From the NCBI GenBank assembly GCA_943788935.1, contig CALSSE010000017.1, positions 41,001-105,000 of the forward strand: a DNA stretch of 64,000 nucleotides. The letters run 5' to 3'. This document shows, one piece after another, positions 52,320-61,218 of the stretch. Every line of letters begins with the position of its first letter. The stretch's first letter is position 1. A program made the translations under genes and the position numbers. A model generated the notes under the pieces. The model searched no databases. It was not told the origin of the DNA and saw nothing but the letters and a program-made list of their open reading frames with translations. This stretch comes from an uncultured bacterium (GTDB lineage: Bacteria; Myxococcota_A; Bradymonadia; UBA7976; VGTA01).

Positions 52320-53165
52320 ATGACCTTTAAGCAAGAGAGCCTAGCTGAGTTGGCTTACAAGCAGAGTGGACTCGCTGAGGGCAAGCGGGTGTGGATATTA
52401 CATGGCATCATGGGATCGAGACAGAATTGGTCTCGTTTCGCGAGGCATCTCGGACTCGCTCAACCTCACCTCTCCATCACCACGATCGATCTGCGCTGTC
52501 ATGGAGATAACGTTCATATCGAAGGACCCCATACCATCGCTGCTTGTGTTCATGACCTCCTCGCCTTAGGAGAGCTGATCGGTAGACCGCAGGTGGTTAT
52601 CGGGCACTCTTTTGGAGGAAAAGTGGCGCTCCAATATGCAGCCGATGCCTCTAAGGTCTCTGAGCGATATTCCCTGGAGACAGTATGGACGTTAGATAGT
52701 CCGCTAGAAGCGGCTGTGAAGCCTGGTCAAGGTGAAGTCGCCCGAGTGATTGAAGCCTGTGGACTGATCACGATGCCTCAACCGACAAGACAAGCGGTGA
52801 TCGAGTACTTTACTGAGCGAGGGTTCGCCTTAGGGATCGCCCAGTGGATGACCACCAATCTTAAGAGGGTGAATGTTCATCAGCCCTCTCAAAGCGGCTT
52901 TGAATGGAAATTTGATCTTCAAGGAATCAAGTCGTTGATCGCTGATTATTGGCGAGTAGATGGTTGGTCTCTCTTGGAAGAGGTGACCCCCGAGATCCAA
53001 CTTCATCTCTTACGAGCGGAGCGCGGTCTGCGGTGGACAGAGGCCGATGCTCAACGAATGGCTAAATTTCATCCTCATATAGAGATCCCGCTGCTCAAGG
53101 ATTCAGGCCATTGGGTCCATATTGAGCAGTTAGAGTCTCTGATTACGCTTTTAGGAGCGCTGTGA
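52320..53165 (+). CDS. Alpha/beta hydrolase (YbfF-like)
   Basis: A 281-residue hydrolase. The oxyanion region is ILHGIMGSRQNWSRF, the nucleophile Ser is in GHSFGGKVALQYA, and the catalytic His in DSGHWVHIEQ. The dihistidine-free LDSPLEAA and other segments match the YbfF/esterase and haloperoxidase-like branch. Ester or thioester hydrolysis of small acyl compounds is likely; the substrate is not known. AAGGAG precedes the ATG. Convergent with der at eight bases. Confidence 0.87.
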   Translation: MTFKQESLAELAYKQSGLAEGKRVWILHGIMGSRQNWSRFARHLGLAQPHLSITTIDLRCHGDNVHIEGPHTIAACVHDLLALGELIGRPQVVIGHSFGGKVALQYAADASKVSERYSLETVWTLDSPLEAAVKPGQGEVARVIEACGLITMPQPTRQAVIEYFTERGFALGIAQWMTTNLKRVNVHQPSQSGFEWKFDLQGIKSLIADYWRVDGWSLLEEVTPEIQLHLLRAERGLRWTEADAQRMAKFHPHIEIPLLKDSGHWVHIEQLESLITLLGAL

Positions 53166-53173
53166 GCAGTCTC

Positions 53174-54523
53174 TTATTGTTCATCAGAATCAAAAGGATT
53201 GTCTTTCCCTCGGAAGACTAGCCTAATCGGTGTTCCTTGCAGTTTAAAGTGCTGTCTAAACTGATTGACGAGGTATCGCTGGTAGCTAAAGTGAACCGCG
53301 TCGGGGTGGTTACAGTGAAAGATGAGCGTTGGAGGAGCGTTGCGCACTTGGGTCACATAGTAGAGGCGAAGACGACGGTTTTTATGGGTCGGTGGGTGAT
53401 GCCTTTGGATCACTTCATCGAGCCAACGATTTAATGGTCCGGTGGTAGATCTGAAGAGGTGATGTTCACGGACTTGCTTAACGAGATCGATGAGCTTGTG
53501 AACCCTCTGACCGGTGAGTCCAGAGATAAAGAGGATCGGCGCATAGCCCGCGAAGGGGAGCTTACGTTCGATCTGTTCGCGATAGAGATCGACAGTCTTA
53601 TGATCCTTGTCAACGGCATCCCACTTATTAACGAGAATGATTAACGCTCGACCCTTCTCGTGGGTAAAGCCGATAATCTTAGCGTCTTGATCTGTGATCC
53701 CCTCGATGGCGTCAATGAGGACTACGGCCACGTGACAGCGCTCAACCGCTCGCAAGGTCCGCATGACGCTAAAACCCTCACTGCTCCATCGCTTAATATT
53801 GCTTTTACGACGTAACCCGGCGGTGTCGATCAGCAGATAACGCTCCCCATCGATGATCATGGGAGCGTCGATCGCATCACGAGTCGTCCCGGCGGTAGAG
53901 TCGACGATCATTCGCTCTTCTCCGAGTAAGCGATTGGTGAGCGTTGACTTGCCGACGTTAGGTCGACCGAGGAGGGCGATCCGGGTCTCATCTTCTCGCT
54001 CTTGATCTCCTTTGCCATAAGACTCACTCAATCCGAGTAGAGAGTCGATCTCCTCGAGAACATCGCTGACTCCTCGGCTATGCTCAGCAGAGATCGGCAT
54101 AATGTTTTCCAACCCTAGGGAATAGAACTCATACACAAGTGGGTCTTGCTTTTGTCCATCGATCTTATTCACCGCGCAGATATAGGCTTTATTTGAGCTT
54201 CTGAGGAGCTTAGCTACCTCGATGTCATCGGGGGTGATACCAGCGCGACCATCGACGACAAAGAGGACAAGGTCCGACTCTTCGATCGCGGCGAGGGCTT
54301 GCTCTCTCATCTGGGTGATGATGTTGGAGGTGTTGACCATCTCAAAACCACCGGTATCGATGAGGTCAAAGGGAGGCCCTGCCCACTTCGCTTCTCCATA
54401 ATGTCGGTCTCTTGTCACCCCAGGGGTGTCTAGAACGATGGCTTTTTTAGCACCGACTAATCGATTAAATACAGTTGATTTACCCACATTGGGTCGCCCG
54501 ACGATCGCTACTAAGGCTCTCAT
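53174..54523 (-). CDS. der: Ribosome-assembly GTPase Der
   Basis: A 449-residue protein with two tandem G domains, unique to Der/EngA. G1 loops are GRPNVGKSTVFNRLVG and GRPNVGKSTLTNRLLG; G3 loops DTGGFEMV and DTAGLRRK; G4 loops NKIDGQ and NKWDAV. The C-terminal KH-like domain has HHPPTHKNRRLRLYYVTQVRNAPPTLIFHCNHPDAVHFSYQRYLVNQFR. It acts in 50S subunit maturation. Nineteen bases after era, same strand, thus an era-der transcript. Normal length. Confidence 0.97.
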   Translation of the reverse strand: MRALVAIVGRPNVGKSTVFNRLVGAKKAIVLDTPGVTRDRHYGEAKWAGPPFDLIDTGGFEMVNTSNIITQMREQALAAIEESDLVLFVVDGRAGITPDDIEVAKLLRSSNKAYICAVNKIDGQKQDPLVYEFYSLGLENIMPISAEHSRGVSDVLEEIDSLLGLSESYGKGDQEREDETRIALLGRPNVGKSTLTNRLLGEERMIVDSTAGTTRDAIDAPMIIDGERYLLIDTAGLRRKSNIKRWSSEGFSVMRTLRAVERCHVAVVLIDAIEGITDQDAKIIGFTHEKGRALIILVNKWDAVDKDHKTVDLYREQIERKLPFAGYAPILFISGLTGQRVHKLIDLVKQVREHHLFRSTTGPLNRWLDEVIQRHHPPTHKNRRLRLYYVTQVRNAPPTLIFHCNHPDAVHFSYQRYLVNQFRQHFKLQGTPIRLVFRGKDNPFDSDEQ

Positions 54524-54542
54524 CTTCTACCTCCTCTTCCGC

Positions 54543-55502
54543 TCAGTCTTGGCGCTGATATCCAAATTTACGAATAGACTTATCCGAGCGTGTCCATCTC
54601 GGCTCTACTCTAACAAACAGCTTCAGGTGAACACGACTGTTAAGAAGCTTTTCTAATTGGCCACGCGCTTGAGTGCCAATCTCTTTGAGTTGAGAACCGC
54701 CTTTACCGATCACGATCCCTTTTTGAGAGTCTCTCTCCACATGGATGGTAGCGTCAATGAAGACACCACGTTCCCCTTGGTCACGCCATGAATCAATGGT
54801 AACCGCTGTCGAGTAGGGGACCTCTTGATCGAGCCGCCGAAACAGCTTTTCACGGATGATCTCAGTGGCGAAGAATCGTTCGGGGAGGTCGGTGAGCAAG
54901 TCGGGCGGATATAAGGCAGGGCCCTCGGGGAGAGCGCTAGCGAATTGCTCGACGAGCTGGTCGACATTGTCTCGCTTGAGGGCGCTGATCGGGATAATTT
55001 GCTCAAAGGGATAAATGTCCTGATAAGCAGAGATGATCGGTAGGAGGTGATCACGCTGAATACGGTCCATCTTATTGATGATGAGGAAGACCCGTTGTTG
55101 ACGAGGGCGGAGCGCTTCAAGGACTTGATGAGCGACCGTAGAAACTCCGACCTGTAATTCTGGACCGATCCCCGCTTCAATGAGGAGCGCTACAATATCA
55201 GTGTCGCTGAGGGCATCTTGGGCGATGTGGTCCATGTAACGGTTAAGGGCGCTCTTCCCGTGGTGTAAGCCTGGGGTATCGATGAAAATCAATTGCGCGT
55301 CTTCACGGCTGAGAACACCAGGAATACGGTTACGAGTCGTTTGGGGTCTACGAGAGGTGATCGCGAGGTGCTCACCAATCATAGCGTTTAGGAGGGTAGA
55401 TTTACCAACGTTGGGCGCGCCAATAAGCGTAACGAATCCGCAGCGATAGCCGTCGGGTGTGTCACCCTCAAATAGAGAGGAAGGAGGGGAGTCTGTAGTC
55501 AT
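54543..55502 (-). CDS. era: Ribosome-associated GTPase Era
   Basis: A 319-residue GTPase. The G1 loop is GAPNVGKSTLLNAMIG, the switch region TSRRPQTTRNRI, G3 DTPGLHHGKSALNRYMD, G4 NKMDRI, then a KH domain with IVIGKGGSQLKEIGTQARGQLEKLLNSRVHLKLFVRVEPRW. It binds the 3' end of 16S rRNA during 30S maturation. ATG at 55502 fits the family and an AAGAGA site; the longer frame from 55559 begins in non-conserved sequence. First gene of an era-der pair. Confidence 0.96.
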   Translation of the reverse strand: MTTDSPPSSLFEGDTPDGYRCGFVTLIGAPNVGKSTLLNAMIGEHLAITSRRPQTTRNRIPGVLSREDAQLIFIDTPGLHHGKSALNRYMDHIAQDALSDTDIVALLIEAGIGPELQVGVSTVAHQVLEALRPRQQRVFLIINKMDRIQRDHLLPIISAYQDIYPFEQIIPISALKRDNVDQLVEQFASALPEGPALYPPDLLTDLPERFFATEIIREKLFRRLDQEVPYSTAVTIDSWRDQGERGVFIDATIHVERDSQKGIVIGKGGSQLKEIGTQARGQLEKLLNSRVHLKLFVRVEPRWTRSDKSIRKFGYQRQD

Positions 55503-55705
55503 AAATATTTCTCTTAGGTGATCATGGCGACCGAGCCTGTTAATCGGAGTCGGCGCCATCTTTCATCGTTTATTTTTTGCGATTAAGTGGGCAGTTAAAC
55601 TATGATGTGCTTTGATACAAGAAATTACTGCTTTTGGGCTAAGATAATATGATAGTTGATGCTCAAGACAATCATTGATGTTAATGTAATGAAGGGGTCT
55701 CTATT

Positions 55706-57469
55706 ATGAACCAACAGAGGTCAAAACTAGGTCATAGTAATCATCGGAAGTCCCTCATAGGGGTGAGGGTTTTATTATGTCTGATCACTGTTTTAGCGGC
55801 GTCGACGAGTTGGGCACAGCTCTCTTTGGGGAGCTTAGAGCCACCCAACATCGATCAAGGGCAACAGCAAGAGTTTACCTTGTTTGGCGGAGGATTTGGT
55901 GACGATCCCATGATCTCTTTTGAGGGGATGGCGGGGGTGATGTCAGGCTTGAGCTTAGTTGGTGAGCTTATGATCATGAACGGAGAAGACGCGAGTGATG
56001 GTCGTGGAGATCGGATTATATTCAGCGTCTCAGCAGACCCAGGGGCCGCTTTAGGGAGACGAAACCTCATTGTGACCAATAGTGTTGAGTCACGCACTAA
56101 ATTTGCGGCGATCACCATTAGAGCGGGCAGTGGCAGTGGCAGTGGCAGTGGTAGTGGTAGTGGCAGTGGCAGTGGCAGTGGCAGTGGCAGTGGCAGTGGC
56201 AGTGGCAGTGGCAGTGGCAGTGGCAGTGGCAGTGGCAGTGGGACGGGAGGTATGGGGGCAGGGACCTCAGTATGTAATGGTCTCTACTCTAGCTTGCCTC
56301 CACGAGAGGCTGGGCAGGTTAACGCTGTCACTTACGCGAGCCCCTATAAAGGAGAAGTCGGTGGCCAAGTCAATCTGTGGCTTGAAGGGAGAGAATTCCC
56401 CTCGGACATACAGGTGAAGTTTAGTCCAAACGCGATAGATAACGCTTACAGCGATGAGAGTATGCAAATCTTTCAAGAGGTCTACCCAAATACGCAGGGA
56501 ACATGCGAAGAGCTAGATGGGATTCTCTACTTCGCACGCATCGCTCCTGACGCACCTCTTGGACCGGTGAGTATCACCTTAACCTCGGCATCTACAGGAA
56601 CAAGTTATACCCAAGAAGGGCTCTTTGAGATCGTTGAAGAAGGTCAGGGGTTAATCTTCGATGAAAATGGGGCGGAAGATATTGAGCAAGTCACTAGCGC
56701 TTCTCCTGAGATCGTGAGGGCAGGAACCAATGTCGCGATGTGGGTGCTCGGTCAAGGGTTCAATATTGATTCAGAGATCGAGTATAGCCACCCTTCTATT
56801 AGGCAAGCTCAAAATCAGAGCCCAGAGGTGGTGATTGAGGCTATAAACTCTCCCGGTTTTGACGGTATACGTAACTACCTTCAGATCCCGCCGACTGCTC
56901 AACCAGGCATGGTCTCTATCACCGTTCGTAACCCCAATATGACCACTCAGACAGGGGTGGACCTCTTTGAGATTTTTCCACCGGCGAGCGTGGAGGGTGG
57001 TGTTGAGATCCCCGATAATAATGGACTCTCTTGCGAAGGAGATGACTTTCTTCAAAATGTCTCTGATATCGTCGGAGCGAACCCCAATGAGCTCGCTCGC
57101 GGTCAAGAGACCGATCTCAAGATCTACGCTAATGGTTTAGCGTGTCGAGCCTCATTTATCCTCTATGGAGGAGGAATACAGGTCCTCGGTGGTCAACCGG
57201 TATATCAAGATCCAAATGACATGGCTCTAAGGTATTTTCAACTTCGAGTAAAAGTTGATTCTAACGCGCCTCTCGGTCCACGGAAAATCAGTATCCTTAA
57301 CCCCAATGGGTCAAGTAAAACAAAGGATGGAGTGATCACGATTGTACCCAGAGTAACCGGCTCAGGGGCAGCGTGTCAGAACTCTAAAGGAAATCATCAA
57401 CTATTCATTTTGATTTTTACGCTATTATGTCTCACTCTCCTCAGACTGAGAATACGCCACAGCGTTTAA
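55706..57469 (+). CDS. IPT/TIG-like repeat protein with Gly-Ser linker and MYXO-CTERM-like tail
   Basis: A 587-residue exported protein with a signal peptide (cleavage near SWA-QL). Four regions of about 85-95 residues read like IPT/TIG beta-sandwiches (PNIDQGQQQEFTLFGGGFGDDP; ASPYKGEVGGQVNLWLEGREFPSD; ASPEIVRAGTNVAMWVLGQGFN; NPNELARGQETDLKIYANGL). Between the first and second is a 38-residue (SG)n linker from a 6-bp DNA repeat. The C-terminus is SGAAC, a membrane helix (LFILIFTLLCLTLL) and RLRIRH, like MYXO-CTERM. Likely surface-displayed binding protein. AAGGGG precedes the ATG. Confidence 0.83.
   Translation: MNQQRSKLGHSNHRKSLIGVRVLLCLITVLAASTSWAQLSLGSLEPPNIDQGQQQEFTLFGGGFGDDPMISFEGMAGVMSGLSLVGELMIMNGEDASDGRGDRIIFSVSADPGAALGRRNLIVTNSVESRTKFAAITIRAGSGSGSGSGSGSGSGSGSGSGSGSGSGSGSGSGSGSGSGTGGMGAGTSVCNGLYSSLPPREAGQVNAVTYASPYKGEVGGQVNLWLEGREFPSDIQVKFSPNAIDNAYSDESMQIFQEVYPNTQGTCEELDGILYFARIAPDAPLGPVSITLTSASTGTSYTQEGLFEIVEEGQGLIFDENGAEDIEQVTSASPEIVRAGTNVAMWVLGQGFNIDSEIEYSHPSIRQAQNQSPEVVIEAINSPGFDGIRNYLQIPPTAQPGMVSITVRNPNMTTQTGVDLFEIFPPASVEGGVEIPDNNGLSCEGDDFLQNVSDIVGANPNELARGQETDLKIYANGLACRASFILYGGGIQVLGGQPVYQDPNDMALRYFQLRVKVDSNAPLGPRKISILNPNGSSKTKDGVITIVPRVTGSGAACQNSKGNHQLFILIFTLLCLTLLRLRIRHSV
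56126..56239. repeat. 6-bp tandem repeat, 19 copies (Gly-Ser linker)
   Basis: Nineteen units of ggcagt with two ggtagt variants, encoding (Gly-Ser)19. The purity suggests recent or ongoing slippage. Confidence 0.95.
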
Positions 57470-57522
57470 TCATTCTAAATCACGTATAAAGATAGACATT
57501 TTAAGCCAATAAGGACGAATCG

Positions 57523-58695
57523 ATGAATAGATACACACATTTATCAAAATTGCTCACTGTGCTCTTAATGAGCTTCTCTCTCTCTCTCATCGCCTGTGAG
57601 GGAGATGAGGAGAGCGAGACTGAGACTGAGGCGGGGACTTCAACCGAGGCGGGGACTGAAGAAGCGGGAACTGAAGAGGCGGGAACTGAAGAGGCGGGAA
57701 CTGAAGAGGCGGGAACTGAAGAGGCGGGAACTGAAGAGGCGGGAACTGAAGAGGCGGGAACTGAAGAGGCGGGCCAAACAGTCGAAGCTGGACAGATGAT
57801 GCCAGAAGAGTTTATGTGTGCTCAAGATGCGCTACAAGTCCAGAGAGCGAGCGTTCGACCAAGCCCTAATCTCGTCTACACAGGTGTGGATGATCGCTTC
57901 AACTTTGATAATATCTTGCAGATTGAGTTTACTGTCGCACCCGTTGTTGGCCAGCCGGTCTTATTCGAAGGTCAGACCCCACAAAACTGCACAGTATGCG
58001 CTTTCATGGGTGTTCAATGCACAGCTGATGGCTGCGCTGAGGTCTTCTTCGCGAGCTCTGGTGAGCTAAACTTTACTGAGTTTGGCACAACCGGTGAGGA
58101 GCTCTCTTTTGACATTAGCGGCCTCAACTTCTCTGAGCTTAACCGAGAGACGGGAGAGCTTGACGACTCTAACCAAAAGTGCCTCAACGACCAAACTTTT
58201 AGCGCTCTGCAGCCCACTGAGGTAGGAGATGTAATCCCCGATACTTTCGCGCTGCAAAACTGTGAAACGGGTGAAATGGTCAACGTGAAAGAGTTTGGCG
58301 CCAACGCTAATGGTATATGGTATTTCGCGACCGCTGGATGGTGCCCCGCTTGCCGTGAGACGCTCAACTATCTCTTCGCTGAAGTATTCCCTACTTATAC
58401 CGAGAATACTATTCGGCCTATGATTGTTGTCTCTGAAGATGATCAAGCTGAGCCAGCGACTCTCGCCTTCTGTCGATCCTATGCAGCGCGATATACTGAT
58501 ACAAGCGCTGACTTTTATGTGGATGCAAGCCTCAGCACAACCTTCACCAACCTCTGGGCTTACTTTGGAGATGATGGTAGCTTCGGTCTCCCATGGCAGG
58601 CGGTCATTGAGGGAGGAACGGGCGTTTATACTTATGCTGATGGCGCCCCAGGGATAGACACCGTCGAAGACGTTATTAATCGTCTCCTTGAATAA
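57523..58695 (+). CDS. TlpA/thioredoxin-fold lipoprotein with EEAGT spacer
   Basis: A 390-residue lipoprotein (lipobox LIAC, Cys26). Residues 45-84 are eight EEAGT repeats. Residues 95-230 form a beta-rich module with CTVCAFMGVQC pairs. The C-terminal 160 residues are a thioredoxin-like fold with active site WCPAC in IWYFATAGWCPACRETLNYLF, typical of TlpA/ResA-type disulfide reductases working outside the membrane. It may reduce disulfides of other envelope proteins, attractive here given the many Cys-rich lipoproteins. AAGGA precedes the ATG. Confidence 0.88.
   Translation: MNRYTHLSKLLTVLLMSFSLSLIACEGDEESETETEAGTSTEAGTEEAGTEEAGTEEAGTEEAGTEEAGTEEAGTEEAGTEEAGQTVEAGQMMPEEFMCAQDALQVQRASVRPSPNLVYTGVDDRFNFDNILQIEFTVAPVVGQPVLFEGQTPQNCTVCAFMGVQCTADGCAEVFFASSGELNFTEFGTTGEELSFDISGLNFSELNRETGELDDSNQKCLNDQTFSALQPTEVGDVIPDTFALQNCETGEMVNVKEFGANANGIWYFATAGWCPACRETLNYLFAEVFPTYTENTIRPMIVVSEDDQAEPATLAFCRSYAARYTDTSADFYVDASLSTTFTNLWAYFGDDGSFGLPWQAVIEGGTGVYTYADGAPGIDTVEDVINRLLE
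57655..57774. repeat. 15-bp tandem repeat, eight copies (EEAGT spacer)
   Basis: Eight 15-bp units, actgaagaggcggga, the first with a single change; copies two to seven are identical. Confidence 0.95.
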
Positions 58696-58768
58696 AGTCG
58701 CGCTCTATCTTAGCTCATGAAGTCACGCTACAGCTGCGTGTTATCATTAGTCAGGAGTCTAGATCTCG

Positions 58769-59941
58769 ATGAAGATGAATGACCCTATCGAGGTACTCCT
58801 CCACAAGGAGTCAGCGGGTCTTCGTCTCGATCAAGCGCTTAAAGAGCAGCTCTTAGCGCTCAATCTCTTGAGCTCTCCTCCATCCACGAAGACAGTTAAG
58901 CGTTGGATCGAATCGGGGGTCGTTGTGTATGCTAGTGGAGAGCGCAGTCGCCCGAGTCGTCGAATTGAAGGCGGGGAGCGACTGATCTTAACCCTGCCTT
59001 TAGAGATCTTGTCTCCCCTCCCGTACTCTCACCCGAGAGTGATCGAGTCGGATAAGAGTAAAGTAACCAAGGGCGAGCGACGTCGTCAATATTGGCAAGA
59101 AGTGTGGCTTAGGGCTCTAGAGGCGGAGATTGAACCCGCCGAGCTGTATGAGATCGATGACTCACTGATGGTGATTAACAAGCCTGTAGGGATCCCCACC
59201 GCGCCTACCATCGATCCTCGAAGAGAGAGCCTCTATCATCGAGCGCTCAAGAGACTCTCTCTCCATGACCCACTGCTCAGTCTTGCACAGACAGAGATTC
59301 CCTATCTGCGGGTCATTCATAGGTTAGATCGTGATACGTCAGGCTTAGTGGTTATGTCGAGGCATCCTAGAGCCTCCAAGAGTCTCTCTCAGCAATTTGC
59401 GGAGCGCTCTGTAGATAAACGGTACTTGGTTCGTTGTCACCGACCACGGGCCGGTCTACTTTATGAGTATATTATGATGAATGAGACTAACAGAGAGGAG
59501 GTCGGGCCCTTCAAGTATGAGGCATATATGAACGAGGAAAGTCGGTCTGAGTCTTCTATGTCTTCTAAGTCTTCTATGTCTTCTGTGTCATCGTCTCCAA
59601 TCACTCGCTGGCGGGTGACCGCAAAGGGAGGAGTATATTCGAGGACTGACTTTACCCTTCTCAGCACTTCAGCAGATAGCCTGCTTTTGGAGGCGAGGCT
59701 CTACACTGGGCGTACTCATCAAGTGAGAGTCCACCTCTCTACCCTGCAAGCGCCGATATTTGGAGACATATTATATGGCAGGGAAGCTCTCAGTGTGAGG
59801 GCAAGAGAGCTCGTTAGAGGTCAGAGAGGGTGCACAGAGCCTCTAGACCGGTTACATCTTCACGCTAGTCATTTGAGCTTCATGCACCCTATGAACTTGA
59901 CTCTTGTGAAATGTTACGTCGCTGAGACTCATATTTTTTAA
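58769..59941 (+). CDS. RluA-family pseudouridine synthase
   Basis: A 390-residue rRNA or tRNA modifying enzyme. Residues 10-90 are an S4-type RNA-binding domain (LRLDQALKEQLLALN ... KTVKRWIESGVVVYASG). The catalytic signature HRLDRDTSGLVVMSRHPRAS contains the active Asp. The later GRTHQVRVHLSTLQAPIFGDILYG is the second RluA block. A 30-residue Ser-rich insert (Ser-Ser-Met-Ser, near residues 250-275) sits between strands and comes from a local DNA duplication. Which uridine is modified cannot be told. AGGAG lies 12 bases upstream. Confidence 0.92.
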   Translation: MKMNDPIEVLLHKESAGLRLDQALKEQLLALNLLSSPPSTKTVKRWIESGVVVYASGERSRPSRRIEGGERLILTLPLEILSPLPYSHPRVIESDKSKVTKGERRRQYWQEVWLRALEAEIEPAELYEIDDSLMVINKPVGIPTAPTIDPRRESLYHRALKRLSLHDPLLSLAQTEIPYLRVIHRLDRDTSGLVVMSRHPRASKSLSQQFAERSVDKRYLVRCHRPRAGLLYEYIMMNETNREEVGPFKYEAYMNEESRSESSMSSKSSMSSVSSSPITRWRVTAKGGVYSRTDFTLLSTSADSLLLEARLYTGRTHQVRVHLSTLQAPIFGDILYGREALSVRARELVRGQRGCTEPLDRLHLHASHLSFMHPMNLTLVKCYVAETHIF

Positions 59942-60129
59942 GCACTTTTGGAGCTGTGATTATAAGGGAGAGCTTAAATAAACACTTGATTGAATAAATG
60001 ATTCAGATCAAGGTTTGGCTCGAGTATTTAATCTCGTCCTACAGATTACTTACATCAATACCAGTGCGTGCATAAGATCTCTTTGCAAGCATTACTTAGA
60101 TCATGATGACCACAAAGGACATACACACT

Positions 60130-60741
60130 ATGCGAACTTACCGAACGCCTATCGCTTCTTTGCTTTCTATCTCATTCATCACATTGATGATGAGCCTCCT
60201 CGCTTCTATGAGCTTTGCTGCCCCTTCCTCGACTTCCATCAAAGGGCAGGCGCGTTTCCTTAGCACAGCGCCTCTCGAAAAGATCGTTGGCACCGCTGCG
60301 GTTATGGGAGATTTTAAGATTGATTTTGACAAGCCCAGCGAGGTTTCAGGCACATTTAAGGTCCCTGTGGCGAGCATGAAGACGGGCAATGATAAAAGAG
60401 ACGAGCACCTCCGCGGCTCACAGTGGCTCAACGCTGATAAATGCGCGAATATTGAATTCGCTGTGACTGGTGGCAAAGTCGAGAAGTTTACCCCTACTAA
60501 TGATAAAGGGATCAGCACTATTAAGCTCGTTGTTGAGGGGAAGATGACCATCAACTGTGTCTCACAGCCGATGAGCGCCAAGGTCACAGTGAAGCGCAAA
60601 GGGAAGATGATCAAGGTTGGTAGTAAGTTTGAAATCAAGCTCGCTGACTTCAAGGTTCAAGGTAAAGAGGGAATCGTCGGTAAGAAAGTAGGGGAGTCTA
60701 TTCAGGTGAGCATTAACCTCACCGGTAAAGGTGTTTCATAA
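60130..60741 (+). CDS. YceI-like exported protein
   Basis: A 203-residue exported protein with a signal peptide (cleavage near SFA-AP). The rest matches the YceI beta-barrel lipocalin-like fold: TSIKGQARFLSTAPLEKIVGTA, DFKIDFDKPSEVSGTFKVPVASMKTGNDKRDEHLRGSQWLNADKCANIEFAVTG and VEGKMTINCVSQPMSAKVTVKR. YceI proteins bind isoprenoid quinones or fatty amides in the periplasm. The ATG at 60103 adds nine residues and is an alternative; AAGGA lies 11 bases before 60130. Followed after one base by a small membrane protein gene, so co-transcribed. Confidence 0.88.
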   Translation: MRTYRTPIASLLSISFITLMMSLLASMSFAAPSSTSIKGQARFLSTAPLEKIVGTAAVMGDFKIDFDKPSEVSGTFKVPVASMKTGNDKRDEHLRGSQWLNADKCANIEFAVTGGKVEKFTPTNDKGISTIKLVVEGKMTINCVSQPMSAKVTVKRKGKMIKVGSKFEIKLADFKVQGKEGIVGKKVGESIQVSINLTGKGVS

Positions 60742-60742
60742 T

Positions 60743-61009
60743 ATGAACACTCTTCAGAAACTAGGTATATCTAGCCTCTTGATCTGCGTCTTAGTCGGAG
60801 GACTTTGGCTCTCTAAAGGGATGCACCTCGCCACTCCTGAGCAGATCGAGGAAGTGACCGTGAGCACTGATGACTTTGGAGATGAGGTGAAGAAGAGTGA
60901 ATGGATCAAAAATCCTGACCCGCTCGACATTGGACTAGATCTCGCCGGTCCAGTCATTGGCTTGTTTGGTGCGCTCGGTGTAGCGCTCTTTTGGAAGGGA
61001 CGCCAATAA
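60743..61009 (+). CDS. Small two-helix membrane protein
   Basis: An 88-residue protein with hydrophobic helices at about residues 8-26 (LGISSLLICVLVGGLWL) and 66-82 (LAGPVIGLFGALGVALFW), joined by an acidic loop. No family recognised. Its ATG follows the YceI-like stop by one base, and AAAGGTG before it serves as ribosome site, so the two are translated together. Function unknown; possibly an anchor or partner of the YceI-like protein. Confidence 0.75.
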   Translation: MNTLQKLGISSLLICVLVGGLWLSKGMHLATPEQIEEVTVSTDDFGDEVKKSEWIKNPDPLDIGLDLAGPVIGLFGALGVALFWKGRQ

Positions 61010-61033
61010 AGGGCGGGAGAGAGGCTTGAATCG

Positions 61034-61071
61034 CTCTACATCATATTCAAAATGAAATATCCGATGTAGAG
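61034..61071. terminator. Strong inverted repeat between YceI unit and pepA
   Basis: Perfect 9-bp arms ctctacatc / gatgtagag with a 20-base loop that itself holds atatt and aaatat. There is no T-run, so it could be a factor-dependent terminator or another structured element. Confidence 0.4.
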
Positions 61072-61218
61072 AGTCCCTTCTCTGTCAATATATTTATATG
61101 ACCCTCTCAGATCTTTTATGATAGCGTCTGCCTACTCTATGTATTTGACTCTATTATGACCTCTAAAGTGGTCAAGAGCTTATCGGTGGGTAATCGTATA
61201 TATATTTAAGGGAGAGTT

